Source: Ancylobacter novellus (GTDB lineage: Bacteria > Pseudomonadota > Alphaproteobacteria > Rhizobiales > Methylopilaceae). From it: a stretch of DNA of 64,000 nt. Positions 38,316 through 47,043 of the stretch are shown piece after piece (position 1 is the stretch's first letter; each line of letters opens with the position of its first letter). A program made the position numbers and the translations under genes. The DNA lies in contig QFPN01000002.1 of assembly GCA_003241695.1 (NCBI GenBank), forward strand, positions 248,001 through 312,000, in the 5' to 3' direction. The notes under the pieces were generated by a model. It was given only the letters and a program-made list of their open reading frames with translations, made no database searches and was not told the DNA's origin.

Positions 38316-38432
38316 CTCGCGTCCCGGCCTTGAGCCGGGACCCATGGCCGTCGACGTCCGGCCATAAGGCGGAGCGCTGACTTGCATGATGCGTTTGCGT
38401 TCATGGGTCCCGGCTCAAGGCCGGGACGCGAG
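38316..38432. repeat. Palindromic element between imelysin and multicopper oxidase genes
   Basis: Two 32-base arms (38316-38347 and 38401-38432) are inverted copies with one mismatch. Each arm itself contains the hairpin GTCCCGGC-CTTGA-GCCGGGAC. The right arm ends 18 bases before the oxidase ATG. It is a BIME-like dispersed element by structure. Confidence 0.85.
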
Positions 38433-38450
38433 GGTGGCGGCGGCTTCCTG

Positions 38451-39929
38451 ATGTCGCGTCTCGGCGTTTCCCGCAGAACCCTGCTCGGCGGCGGCCTCGC
38501 GGTCGCCGGCGCGGCGCTGCTTTCGGCGCGGGGCTTCGCCAAGGGGCCAGCCGCCGCCAAGGGGCCGCCCGAGCGCGCGCTCAAGCCCGCGACCGGAGAG
38601 AAGCAGGTCTCGCTCGTCGCCGCCGAGCGCGGGGCGAAGCTGCTCGGCGCCGACGGTCCCGAAAGCCGCCTCTGGACCTATGGCGACGACCTGTTCCGTC
38701 TCGTCCGCCTCACGCAGGGCGAGACGCTCGCGGTCGATTTCGAGAACCGGCTGCCCGAGCACACCTCGATCCACTGGCACGGGCTCAGGATCCCGAACGA
38801 TCAGGACGGCGTGCCCTACGTCACCCAGCCGCCGGTGAGGCCGGGCGAGCGCCACGCCTATCGCTTCACGCCGCCGGACGCCGGCACTTTCTGGTTCCAC
38901 CCGCATTGCGACACCGTCTCCCAGCTCGGCCGCGGCCTCGCCGGCGTGATGGTGGTCGACGGCGACGAGACCAAACCTTACGACGCCGACGTCGTGGTCG
39001 TGCTGAAGGACTGGCGGCTCGACGAGGCGACCGGCGGCTGGCTGCCCTTCGCGACGACCCGCGGCGAGCTTCGCGCCGGCACCTTCGGCACGGTCCGCAC
39101 CGCGAACGGCGAGCGGGCGCCGACCATTCCGCTGCCGGCCGGCGGCGACTGTCGCCTTCGCCTGCTCAACCTCGACTCGACCCGCGTCGGCGACCTCTCC
39201 TTCGACGGTATGGAGGCCGCCGTCGTCGCGATCGACGGCAACGCCGTCGCGCCGTTCCCGCTGACCGACTGGCGGCTCGGGCCGGCGATGCGGCTCGACG
39301 TGGTGGTCCGCGCCCCCGCGCCGGGGAAGACGGGCGCGCTGGTCGATTACTTCGCCGCGAAGCCCGTCACGCTCGCGACCTTCCGCGGCGAGGGCGAGGC
39401 GAAGCCGGCGCGCGACTTCGACCCGGCGCCGCTCACCCGCAACCCGATCCCCGAGCCGAAACTCAAGGGCGCCGACCGGCTGTCCTTCGCCTTCGCGACC
39501 GCGTCCGGCGGCAAGGCGAAGCTCGCGGCCGCGGCCGAGGGCGGAAGCGCGCTTGAGCAGGCTCTGCTCGACAGCCTGTGCTCGGCCTCGACGGTCAACT
39601 GGAGCATCAACCGCGAAAGCTGGCCGGCGGGCGACCATTCGCAGGTTCCGCCTCCGCTCTTCACGCTGCGGGAGGGACGGACCTATGTCGCCGAGCTCTC
39701 CAACGAGACGCCGCACGTCCATCCGATCCACCTGCACGGCTTCACCTTCAAGGTGCTGAAGTCGACCCGCGCCGGAACCCCGGTTCACTACGCCGACACG
39801 GTTCTGCTCACCCCCAACGACCGCATCACCATCGCCTTCGTGGCGGACCGGCCCGGCGACTGGATGGTCCACTGCCACCTGATCGAGCATCAGGAGACCG
39901 GCATGATGGGCTATCTGAAGGTCGTGTGA
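38451..39929 (+). CDS. Tat-exported multicopper oxidase
   Basis: This 492-residue three-domain cupredoxin protein has a twin-arginine signal (SRRTLLGG). The four copper motifs are HWH (108-110), HPH (150-152), HVHPIHLH (422-429) and HCHLIEHQETGM (474-485), the last including the type 1 Cu His-Cys-His-Met set. All type 2/3 ligands are intact, so an active oxidase is expected. Candidates are ferrous or cuprous oxidase. Position between imelysin and di-haem genes favours a role in iron handling. The ATG at 38451 is chosen because it gives the complete Tat motif. Confidence 0.9.
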   Translation: MSRLGVSRRTLLGGGLAVAGAALLSARGFAKGPAAAKGPPERALKPATGEKQVSLVAAERGAKLLGADGPESRLWTYGDDLFRLVRLTQGETLAVDFENRLPEHTSIHWHGLRIPNDQDGVPYVTQPPVRPGERHAYRFTPPDAGTFWFHPHCDTVSQLGRGLAGVMVVDGDETKPYDADVVVVLKDWRLDEATGGWLPFATTRGELRAGTFGTVRTANGERAPTIPLPAGGDCRLRLLNLDSTRVGDLSFDGMEAAVVAIDGNAVAPFPLTDWRLGPAMRLDVVVRAPAPGKTGALVDYFAAKPVTLATFRGEGEAKPARDFDPAPLTRNPIPEPKLKGADRLSFAFATASGGKAKLAAAAEGGSALEQALLDSLCSASTVNWSINRESWPAGDHSQVPPPLFTLREGRTYVAELSNETPHVHPIHLHGFTFKVLKSTRAGTPVHYADTVLLTPNDRITIAFVADRPGDWMVHCHLIEHQETGMMGYLKVV

Positions 39930-41221
39930 TGGAGCCGCGTCGGGACGCGCGCGACGTCTCCGCCAAAGGCGCGACGTCTCCGCTCCCTCCCCGCAAGGGG
40001 GAGGGGGGAAGGGCTCCGCTTCTCGCCCTTCTCGTTTCGGCCGCCATAGGTCTCGCCACGGGCGCCGCGGCGGCCGGCTCGCTCGACGTCGCGATCGGCA
40101 AGGCGGTGTTCGACCGGCTCTGGGTGCAGGCGCCGGCGTCGACCAGAAGCGCGGACGGGCTCGGGCCGCTGTTCGCCGCGCGCTCCTGCTCCGGCTGCCA
40201 TTCGCGCGACGCCGGCCGCACGACCTTCCGCCTCGGCCGCGACGATCCGGCCGACCATCCTGGCCTCGTCATCCGTCTGGCGGACGCCGCGGGAAACCCC
40301 GATCCGGTCTATGGCGCGCAACTGCAGCCGGCGGGCCTCGCGGGCGCGACGGGCGAGGGCAGGGCGTCGGTGCGCTTCGCGGAAGTCGCGCCCGGAACGC
40401 CGCCGCGGCCGGTCTGGAGCGTAACGGACTGGGGCTACGGCCCGCCGTCGCCCGACACCCATGCGTCGCCGCGCGTCGCGCCGTCGCTCGCCGGGATTGG
40501 CCTGCTCGGCCACGTTCCCGACGCCGAGATCCTGAAGCGCGAGGATCCCGACGACCGCGACGGCGACGGCGTCTCGGGCCGCGCCGCGCGTCTCGCCTCG
40601 GGAGAGATCGGGCGCTTCGGCTGGAAGGCCGGCGAGCCGACGCTCGAAGCGCAGGCGGCGGCCGCCTTCTCGCTCGACATCGGCCTCTCGACCGCGCTTC
40701 GTCCCGCGCCGGCGGGCGACTGCACGCCCGCGCAACGCGCCTGCCTCGCCGCGCCGCAGGGCGCGGAGCCCGGCGAGGTCGAGGTGAAGCCCGAGCTCAT
40801 GGCGGGGCTCGTCGCCTTCCTCGAGCGCCGTCCCGCGCCCGAGCCCGCGGAAGGCTCCAAAGCCGGCGCGCGCGCCTTCGCCGCCGCGGGCTGTCCGGCC
40901 TGCCACGTTCCGAGCCTTCCGCTCGACGGCGGCGGCGAGGCGCGGGCCTTCACCGACCTGCTGCTGCACGACATGGGGCCGGGTCTCGACGACGGGGCGG
41001 CCGAGGGCGCGGCGGCGAGCGCCGAGTGGCGCACCGCGCCGCTCTGGGGCCTGTCGCGCGCGCTGGCGCAAGGCTCGGGATTGCTGCATGACGGACGCGC
41101 GCGCGACGTCGCGGAGGCGGTGCGCTGGCACGACGGCGAGGCCGCCCGCGCCCGCGCCCGGTTCGACGCCCTGCCGGCGGCGGAACGCGAGGCGCTGCTC
41201 GCCTATGTGAGCGCGCTATGA
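39929..41221 (+). CDS. Di-haem oxidoreductase family protein (DUF1111)
   Basis: This 430-residue exported c-type cytochrome has a hydrophobic signal (about 29-50) after a basic N-terminal extension. The two haem motifs are C87SGCH91 and C322PACH326. Family stretches include GLGPLFAARSCSGCH, DGDGVSGRAARL, GRFGWKAGEPTLEAQ and TAPLWGLSRAL. DUF1111 proteins (DioR-like, peroxidase-related) accompany imelysins in many bacteria. The start overlaps the oxidase stop (TGATG), and the stop overlaps the next start (ATGA), so coupling is tight. Confidence 0.9.
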   Translation: MEPRRDARDVSAKGATSPLPPRKGEGGRAPLLALLVSAAIGLATGAAAAGSLDVAIGKAVFDRLWVQAPASTRSADGLGPLFAARSCSGCHSRDAGRTTFRLGRDDPADHPGLVIRLADAAGNPDPVYGAQLQPAGLAGATGEGRASVRFAEVAPGTPPRPVWSVTDWGYGPPSPDTHASPRVAPSLAGIGLLGHVPDAEILKREDPDDRDGDGVSGRAARLASGEIGRFGWKAGEPTLEAQAAAAFSLDIGLSTALRPAPAGDCTPAQRACLAAPQGAEPGEVEVKPELMAGLVAFLERRPAPEPAEGSKAGARAFAAAGCPACHVPSLPLDGGGEARAFTDLLLHDMGPGLDDGAAEGAAASAEWRTAPLWGLSRALAQGSGLLHDGRARDVAEAVRWHDGEAARARARFDALPAAEREALLAYVSAL

Positions 41222-42282
41222 GGGAAAAGCTCGATATGAGAAGATGTTTTCCCGCACTCCTGATCCTTCTCGTCACCTCGCCGCCGGCCCTCGCCAAGGC
41301 GCCTGAGCCGGGACCGCTCGCCGCGAAGGCGATCGAGACCGTGCTGCTGCCCCGCTACCGGACCTTCGCCGACAAGACCGCGGCGCAGACCGAGGCCTGG
41401 AAACGGGCCTGCGCCGACGGCGACCCCGCGCCCGATCTCGAAACGCTCCGCGACGCCTATCAGCAGGCGGCCGACGGCTGGGCGGCGGTCGAGTTCGTGA
41501 CCACCGGTCCGATCGCGACCGCGCTCCGGCCCGATCGCGTCTTCTTCGGGCCGGACCGGCGGAACTACGTCGCGAAGGCGCTGGCGGAACTCGCCGGCAA
41601 GGCGAGGGACGGCGAGGTCTCGCCCGAGACGGTGCGCGGCGCGAGCGTGGCGGGGCAGGGCTTTCCGGCGCTCGAGCGCGTGCTGTGGGAGCCCGCCGAC
41701 CTGGATGGGACGGCGCGGTGCCGCGTCGGCTCGGCGATCGCCGCCAACCTGTCCGGAATCGCGGCCGACGTCCTCGCCGAGTGGACCGCGGCGAACGGGC
41801 CGCTGGCGCGGCTGAAGCGCGGCGAGGGCGACCCGGTGAGCTTCGCCGATCCCGCGCAGGCGGCCGCGCGGCTGATGACGGACCTCGCGGGCGGCGTGCA
41901 GCGGATCAACGACCTGAAGCTGCTCCCCGTGCTCGGTTCCGGCCCCGACGCCGCCCGTCCGAAGGCCGCGGAGGGCTGGCGCTCCGGCCGTTCCGCCCGC
42001 GCGATCCGCGTCACGGTCGCGAGCCTCGCGGAACTCGCGAAGGTGTTCGCCGAGGCCGCGCCGGCCGACGTCGCGAAGACCGACGCAAAGGATTTCGCCG
42101 CGGCGCAGTCCGCTGTGGCGAAGCTTCCCGACGACATCGGCGCGGCGGCGGCGGATCCGGCCCGCCGCAAGACCATCGACGCGGCGGTCGCGGCCCTCAA
42201 GCTCGCGCAGCGCGACGTCGCCCAGAACCTCGGGCCGGCGCTCGGCGTTCCGCTCGGCTTCAATGCGCTCGACGGAGACTGA
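41218..42282 (+). CDS. Imelysin family protein, copy 2
   Basis: This 354-residue exported protein has a signal peptide (about 8-26, ending PPALA). It is one imelysin domain with EAWKRACADGDP, AADGWAAVEFVTTGP and FFGPDRRNY. GQGFPALERVLW occurs where copy 1 has GxHxxE. The His is replaced, as in the subgroup that sits next to DUF1111 genes. It is only distantly related to copy 1. The ATG overlaps the previous stop; ATG at 41236 is an alternative. Confidence 0.88.
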   Translation: MREKLDMRRCFPALLILLVTSPPALAKAPEPGPLAAKAIETVLLPRYRTFADKTAAQTEAWKRACADGDPAPDLETLRDAYQQAADGWAAVEFVTTGPIATALRPDRVFFGPDRRNYVAKALAELAGKARDGEVSPETVRGASVAGQGFPALERVLWEPADLDGTARCRVGSAIAANLSGIAADVLAEWTAANGPLARLKRGEGDPVSFADPAQAAARLMTDLAGGVQRINDLKLLPVLGSGPDAARPKAAEGWRSGRSARAIRVTVASLAELAKVFAEAAPADVAKTDAKDFAAAQSAVAKLPDDIGAAAADPARRKTIDAAVAALKLAQRDVAQNLGPALGVPLGFNALDGD

Positions 42283-42286
42283 GGCG

Positions 42287-43432
42287 ATGAACCGTCCGGC
42301 GGATCGGGCCGTCTTCACGCGCCGGAGAGTGCTGGCGGGTGCCATCGGGACTGCGGCGCTCGGCGCCGGGTTGGGCAGCGCCCTGCGCGCCGCTCCCGCC
42401 GAACCGTCGTCCCTGATCCTCGGCTCCGCGGTCGGCCGGGACGGCGGCTTCCATGTCGCCTCGCTCGACGACGACCTGCGGGACGCGACCGGCGCCGAGA
42501 CGCCTGTGCGTCTGCACGCCCTGACGCCGCGCCTGGATGGAAGGGAGGCCGTGGCGGTCGGCCGGCGGCCGGGCGATCTCGCCTTCGTGCTCGACGGCGC
42601 GGGCCGGGAGCTGCGGTCGTCGTTCCGGGCGACGGACGGCCGTCGTTTCTCCGGGCACGGCGCTTATGCGCGGGACGGCGCGAGCTTCTTCTCCGCCGAG
42701 ATCGACGCGTCGACCGGCGACGGCGTCGTCGTCGTCCGCGACGCCCGGGGCGGCTATGCCCCGGTCGCGGAATTCGCATCCGGCGGCGTCGGTCCGCATG
42801 AGCTGATCGAGACGTCGGCCGTCCTTGTCGCCGTCGCCAACGGCGCGAAGGAGCCGAAGACCGATCCCGGCGTCGCGGCGCTCGGGCGCACGACCGCCCG
42901 CTCGAACGTGGCGCTGGTCCATGCCGGAACCGGCGCGGTCGAGACGGTCGCGGAACTCGAGGATGGTATGGCGACGCTGTCGCTCCGACACCTCGTCGCG
43001 ACGTCCGGCGGGGCGCTGCTCGTCGCAGCCCAGGACACCGCGCGGGGGGCGCATGACCTGCCGCTCGTCGCGCGCGTCGAGGGCGCGCGGCTTCGCTTTC
43101 TCGATCTCGGCTACGCGGAGGCGGCGCGGCTGGGAGGCTCCATCGGCCAGCTTTCGCTCGACGCCTCGGGGCGTTACCTCGCGGCCTCGGGTCCGATCGG
43201 CGGCGCGGTCGCGGTGTTCGATCTCGACACCGACGACCTCGTCGGCCTTCTCCCGGCGCCGGACTGCTGCGCCGTGGCGGCCGACGGAACGACGGGCGGC
43301 TTCGTCGCGGCCACCGGCCTCGGCGAGGTGTTGCGGATCGCGTCCCATGAGGGCGGCGCGGCGATCGTCGGGCGACGCGCGAGCCCTCTGCGCTGGGACA
43401 ATCATCTGGCGTGGAGGCGGGCCGCTTCCTGA
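42287..43432 (+). CDS. DUF1513 family exported protein (beta-propeller-like)
   Basis: This 381-residue protein has a twin-arginine-like signal (RRRVLAGAIG). Repeated short strands follow: SGHGAYARDGASFFSAEI, GPHELIETSAVLVAVANGA, SLRHLVATSGGALLVAAQD and GLGEVLRI. These suggest a propeller. DUF1513 is the usual last gene of imelysin/DUF1111 clusters, with unknown function. It starts four bases after the imelysin stop with a GAGGCG site. Confidence 0.88.
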   Translation: MNRPADRAVFTRRRVLAGAIGTAALGAGLGSALRAAPAEPSSLILGSAVGRDGGFHVASLDDDLRDATGAETPVRLHALTPRLDGREAVAVGRRPGDLAFVLDGAGRELRSSFRATDGRRFSGHGAYARDGASFFSAEIDASTGDGVVVVRDARGGYAPVAEFASGGVGPHELIETSAVLVAVANGAKEPKTDPGVAALGRTTARSNVALVHAGTGAVETVAELEDGMATLSLRHLVATSGGALLVAAQDTARGAHDLPLVARVEGARLRFLDLGYAEAARLGGSIGQLSLDASGRYLAASGPIGGAVAVFDLDTDDLVGLLPAPDCCAVAADGTTGGFVAATGLGEVLRIASHEGGAAIVGRRASPLRWDNHLAWRRAAS

Positions 43433-43603
43433 TCGCAATGGCGCAATTGCGGCATGCCACGCTTGTGGCGTCCGAGCGAGTCCTCGTACGATCGCGGGCA
43501 ATCCGCCAGCTGCGGCCGCCCTTCGGCGGCGCAGAAGAACGGCGGCGAATGCGCGACCCGGAGATATCGCACCTCCCGGGCTCCGCTCAGGGAGAGCATC
43601 GTC

Positions 43604-44692
43604 ATGGAACGTCGCAGGTTTCTCAACGTCGCCGCCATCGGCGCGGCCGGCGCGACCACGCTCGCGGCCCCCGCGATCGCGCAGTCGCAGCCGAAGGTGC
43701 GTTGGCGCATCGCCTCGAGCTTTCCGAAGTCGCTCGACACGATCTATGGCGGCGCCGAGACGTTCTCGAAGGCGATCTCGGAGATGTCGGACGGGAACTT
43801 CACCGTGCAGGTCTTCGCCGCGGGCGAGCTGGTGCCGGGGCTCGAAGCCGCGAACGCGGTGACCAACGGCACGGTCGAAGCCTGCCACACCTGCTCGTAC
43901 TACTACGTCGGCAAGGATCCGACCTTCGCGCTCGGTTCGGTGGTTCCCTTCGGCCTCAACAGCCGCCACCTCAACGCCTGGCAGCACGCCGGCGGCAACG
44001 AGCTCATGGACGAGTTCTACGCCAACTACAATTTCGTCGGCCTGCCCTGCGGCGGCACCGGCGCCCAGATGGGCGGCTGGTGGCGCAAGGAGATCAACAC
44101 TCTCGACGACCTGAAGGGCGTCAAGATGCGCATCGCCGGCCTCGCCGGCCAGACCATGGCGAAGCTCGGCGTCGTGCCGCAGCAGATCGCCGGCGGCGAC
44201 ATCTATCCGTCGCTGGAGAAAGGCGTGATCGACGCAGCCGAGTGGATCGGCCCCTATGACGACCACAAGCTCGGCTTCTACCAGATCGCCAAGAACTACA
44301 TGTATCCCGGCTGGTGGGAGGGGAGCCTCGCGGTCCACCTCTTCGTCAACAAGGCGAAGTGGGACGAGCTCTCGCCCGCCTACAAGGCGATGGCGCGCGG
44401 CGCGGCCTCGATCGCGAACGAGACCATGATCGCCAAATACGACGCCCAGAACCCGAAGGCGCTGCGCGAGATCGTGGCCTCGGGCGTGAAGCTGAAGCCG
44501 TTCCCGCGCGACGTGATGGAGGCGGCCTACAAGGCGAGCCAGGAGATCTACGCCGACCTCTACACGAAGAACGCGGCGTTCAAGAAGATCCACGAGAACC
44601 AGACCGCCTTCCGCAACGAGGAAGTGCTGTGGTTCCGCGTGGCGGAGCTGCCGTTCGACAGCTTCATGGCCCAGATGCAGAGCCGCGGCTGA
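43604..44692 (+). CDS. TRAP transporter substrate-binding protein (TakP-like), copy 1
   Basis: This 362-residue DctP-family protein has a twin-arginine signal (ERRRFLNV, cleavage after AIAQ). Its body resembles the Rhodobacter 2-oxoacid binder TakP: ASSFPKSLDTIYGGAE, FAAGELVPGLEAANAV, GWWRKEINTLDDLKG, VVPQQIAGGDIYPSLEKG, AAEWIGPYDDHKLGF and YPGWWEG. Pyruvate or a related keto acid is the likely ligand. The ATG follows GGGAGAG. No dctQ or dctM gene is adjacent. An almost identical copy follows. Confidence 0.9.
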   Translation: MERRRFLNVAAIGAAGATTLAAPAIAQSQPKVRWRIASSFPKSLDTIYGGAETFSKAISEMSDGNFTVQVFAAGELVPGLEAANAVTNGTVEACHTCSYYYVGKDPTFALGSVVPFGLNSRHLNAWQHAGGNELMDEFYANYNFVGLPCGGTGAQMGGWWRKEINTLDDLKGVKMRIAGLAGQTMAKLGVVPQQIAGGDIYPSLEKGVIDAAEWIGPYDDHKLGFYQIAKNYMYPGWWEGSLAVHLFVNKAKWDELSPAYKAMARGAASIANETMIAKYDAQNPKALREIVASGVKLKPFPRDVMEAAYKASQEIYADLYTKNAAFKKIHENQTAFRNEEVLWFRVAELPFDSFMAQMQSRG

Positions 44693-44718
44693 GGCGGAGG
44701 CCGACGTCGGAGCGGACC

Positions 44719-44746
44719 GTCATGCCCGGCCTTGGCGGGGCATGAC
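44719..44746. repeat. Hairpin after TRAP copy 1, GTCATGCCCG family
   Basis: GTCATGCCC and GGGCATGAC arms enclose a short GC loop. The sequence 27 bases past the stop is repeated after copy 2 (46040). It belongs to the same GTCATGCCCG motif family as the long repeats at 556 and 61785. It could serve as a 3' stabiliser or terminator. Confidence 0.7.
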
Positions 44747-44924
44747 GGGCGCCGTCGCCGAAGTGCGGCGGCCCGTCCGTTTGCTCAAGAGTTGAGCTTG
44801 CCGGCCGACGGGCCGCGGCTACCATAACCCTCGCAAGACAGGCCGCGGCGCGAAACCACGCCGCGGCGACAACGGACGCTCAAGTCCGCGCCGGCGCAAG
44901 CCGTGTCCGAGAGGGATGAACTCC

Positions 44925-46013
44925 ATGGAACGACGCAAGTTTCTCAACGTCGCGGCCATCGGCGCCGCGGGCGCCGCGACGCTCGCGGCTCCCGCGATCG
45001 CGCAGTCGCAGCCGAAGGTGCGTTGGCGCATCGCATCGAGCTTCCCGAAGTCGCTCGACACGATCTATGGCGGCGCCGAGACTTTCTCGAAGGCGATCTC
45101 GGAGATGACCGACGGGAACTTCACCGCGCAGGTCTTCGCCGCGGGCGAGCTGGTGCCGGGGCTGGAGGCCGCGAACGCGGTGACCAACGGCACGGTCGAG
45201 GCCTGCCACACCTGCTCGTACTACTATGTCGGCAAGGATCCGACCTTCGCGCTTGGCACGGCCGTTCCCTTCGGCCCGAATGCACGCCAGATGAACGCCT
45301 GGCTGCGCTCCGGAGGAACCCAGCTGCTCGACGAGTTCTACGCCAATTACAACATTGTCAGCCTGCCTTGCGGCAACACCGGCGCTCAGATGGGCGGCTG
45401 GTTCCGCAAGGACATCAACAGTCTCGCGGATCTGCAAGGCGTGAAGATGCGCATCGCCGGGCTCGCCGGCCAGACCATGGCGAAGCTCGGCGCGGTGCCG
45501 CAGCAGATCGCCGGCGGCGACATCTATCCGTCGCTGGAAAAGGGCGTGATCGATGCGGCCGAGTGGATCGGCCCCTATGACGACCACAAGCTCGGTTTCT
45601 ACCAGATCGCCAAGAACTACATGTATCCCGGATGGTGGGAGGGCGGACCCTGCATCCACCTCTTCATCAACAAGGCCAAGTGGGAGGAGCTCCCGCCGAC
45701 CTATCAGGCGATCGCGAAGGGCGCGGCCTCGATCGCGAACGAGACGATGCTCGCGAAATACGACGCCCAGAACCCCAAGGCGCTGCGCGAGATCGTGGCC
45801 TCGGGCGTGAAGCTGAGGCCTTATCCGCGCGACATCATGGAGGCGGCCTACAAGGCGAGCCAGGAGATCTACGCCGATCTCTACGCCAAGAACGCGGCGT
45901 TCAAGAAGATCCACGAGAACCAGACCGCCTTCCGCAACGAGGAGGTGCTGTGGTTCCGCGTGGCGGAGCTGCCGTTCGACAGCTTCATGGCGCAGATGCA
46001 GAGCCGCGGCTGA
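44925..46013 (+). CDS. TRAP transporter substrate-binding protein (TakP-like), copy 2
   Basis: This 362-residue protein is identical in length to copy 1. Most residues are the same over the signal (ERRKFLNV), residues 1-115 and 165-362. Differences concentrate around residues 115-160, such as TAVPFGPNARQMNAWLRSGG against SVVPFGLNSRHLNAWQHAGG, and in the ligand-side GGPCIHLFINKAKW segment. That pattern suggests divergence of ligand or partner. The start has GAGAGGG nine bases upstream. An in-frame ATG at 44916 is too close to that site. Confidence 0.9.
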   Translation: MERRKFLNVAAIGAAGAATLAAPAIAQSQPKVRWRIASSFPKSLDTIYGGAETFSKAISEMTDGNFTAQVFAAGELVPGLEAANAVTNGTVEACHTCSYYYVGKDPTFALGTAVPFGPNARQMNAWLRSGGTQLLDEFYANYNIVSLPCGNTGAQMGGWFRKDINSLADLQGVKMRIAGLAGQTMAKLGAVPQQIAGGDIYPSLEKGVIDAAEWIGPYDDHKLGFYQIAKNYMYPGWWEGGPCIHLFINKAKWEELPPTYQAIAKGAASIANETMLAKYDAQNPKALREIVASGVKLRPYPRDIMEAAYKASQEIYADLYAKNAAFKKIHENQTAFRNEEVLWFRVAELPFDSFMAQMQSRG

Positions 46014-46039
46014 GGCGGAAGCCGACGCCGGAGCGGACC

Positions 46040-46068
46040 GTCATGCCCGGCCTTGGCGGGGGCATGAC
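46040..46068. repeat. Hairpin after TRAP copy 2
   Basis: The same GTCATGCCC/GGGCATGAC hairpin as at 44719, with one extra G in the loop side. It lies at the same distance from the stop codon, so the tandem duplication included the 3' hairpin. Confidence 0.7.
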
Positions 46069-46212
46069 GAGCGCCGTCGCCGGAACCGGATGCGCTCCGA
46101 AACGTGTCCACGGACGGTTCTCGCGGAGCGCCGCGCCGTCTTGTCCGTCCGTGGGCGCTCCCTATCTTGCGGCCCATCGGTGATGCGTCGGAATGCGGAA
46201 GGAGCGTCGGGC

Positions 46213-47004
46213 ATGGCTCGTCAAACGACGACGGCGGGCGCCCGCGAGGCCGAGCGCGAGAGGCCGCCGGAACGGCCCGAAGGCTTTCCGGATCGACTCG
46301 CTTTGTTTCTCGATCTCGACGGCACCGTGCTCGATCTCGCCGCGACGCCTGACGGCGTGACCCTGCCGTCCGAAACGCGGCGGGCGATCGGCGATCTCGC
46401 CGACCGTCTCGACGGCGCGCTCGCGGTGGTGACCGGCCGGACGCTCGAGGAGGTCGACCGGATCCTCGCGCCGCTTCGCCTGCCGGCCGCCGCGCTCCAT
46501 GGGGCGCAGCTCCGCCGTCGCGGCGGCGGACGCGCGGCGCCCGGCGCCGACGACCTGCCGCAGCGTCTGACGGCTGCGCTCGGCGCCTTCGTCGATCAGC
46601 GTCCGGGCCTGACCCTCGAGGACAAGGGCGCGAGCGCTGCCGTGCATTTCCGCGCCGATCCCGAACGCGAAAGCGAGGTGCGCGAGCATCTCGACGACAT
46701 CGTCGGGAGGCTCGCGCCCCAGCACGAGCTTCAGCCCGGCAAGATGGTCATGGAGGTCCGCCCGCGCGGGATCGACAAGGGCGCGGCCCTGCGCGCGCTC
46801 ATGGACAGCCCGCCTTTCGAGGGGCGGACGCCGCTCGTCTGCGGCGACGACCTCACCGACGAATTCGCCTTCGAGGCGGCGGCTTCGCTCGGCGGCGCCG
46901 CGATCCTCGTCGGATCGCCGCCGAGGCCGTCCGCCGCCCGCTACGGCCTGCCGGACCCTGCGGCGATGCGCGACTGGCTGAAGGCGCTCGCGGCCGGGAC
47001 CTGA
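46213..47004 (+). CDS. otsB: Trehalose-6-phosphate phosphatase
   Basis: This 263-residue HAD-superfamily phosphatase has the nucleophile motif LFLDLDGTVLDLA (DxDGT) and VVTGRTLEEVDRIL. The substrate-specific LHGAQLRRRGG and VMEVRPRGIDKGAAL follow, with the metal motif CGDDLTDEFAFEAA. It releases trehalose from trehalose-6-phosphate. The ATG at 46213 is chosen because GGAAGGAG lies eight bases upstream. An ATG at 46183 is possible. No otsA is next to it, so it is either elsewhere or the last remnant of a split pathway. Confidence 0.9.
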   Translation: MARQTTTAGAREAERERPPERPEGFPDRLALFLDLDGTVLDLAATPDGVTLPSETRRAIGDLADRLDGALAVVTGRTLEEVDRILAPLRLPAAALHGAQLRRRGGGRAAPGADDLPQRLTAALGAFVDQRPGLTLEDKGASAAVHFRADPERESEVREHLDDIVGRLAPQHELQPGKMVMEVRPRGIDKGAALRALMDSPPFEGRTPLVCGDDLTDEFAFEAAASLGGAAILVGSPPRPSAARYGLPDPAAMRDWLKALAAGT

Positions 47005-47010
47005 GCGGCC

Positions 47011-47029
47011 CCGGCGCGAGCGCCGGTTT
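47011..47029 (+). terminator. Short hairpin terminator after otsB
   Basis: CCGGCG-CGAG-CGCCGG is followed by TTT, seven bases after the stop. The stem is short and the T-run weak. Confidence 0.4.
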
Positions 47030-47043
47030 CCCGCCGAAAGACC

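Noticed and set aside
43434..43451. CGCAAT-N6-ATTGCG inverted repeat after the DUF1513 gene
   Set aside because: Short arms, no T-run and no second copy, so chance is a sufficient explanation.
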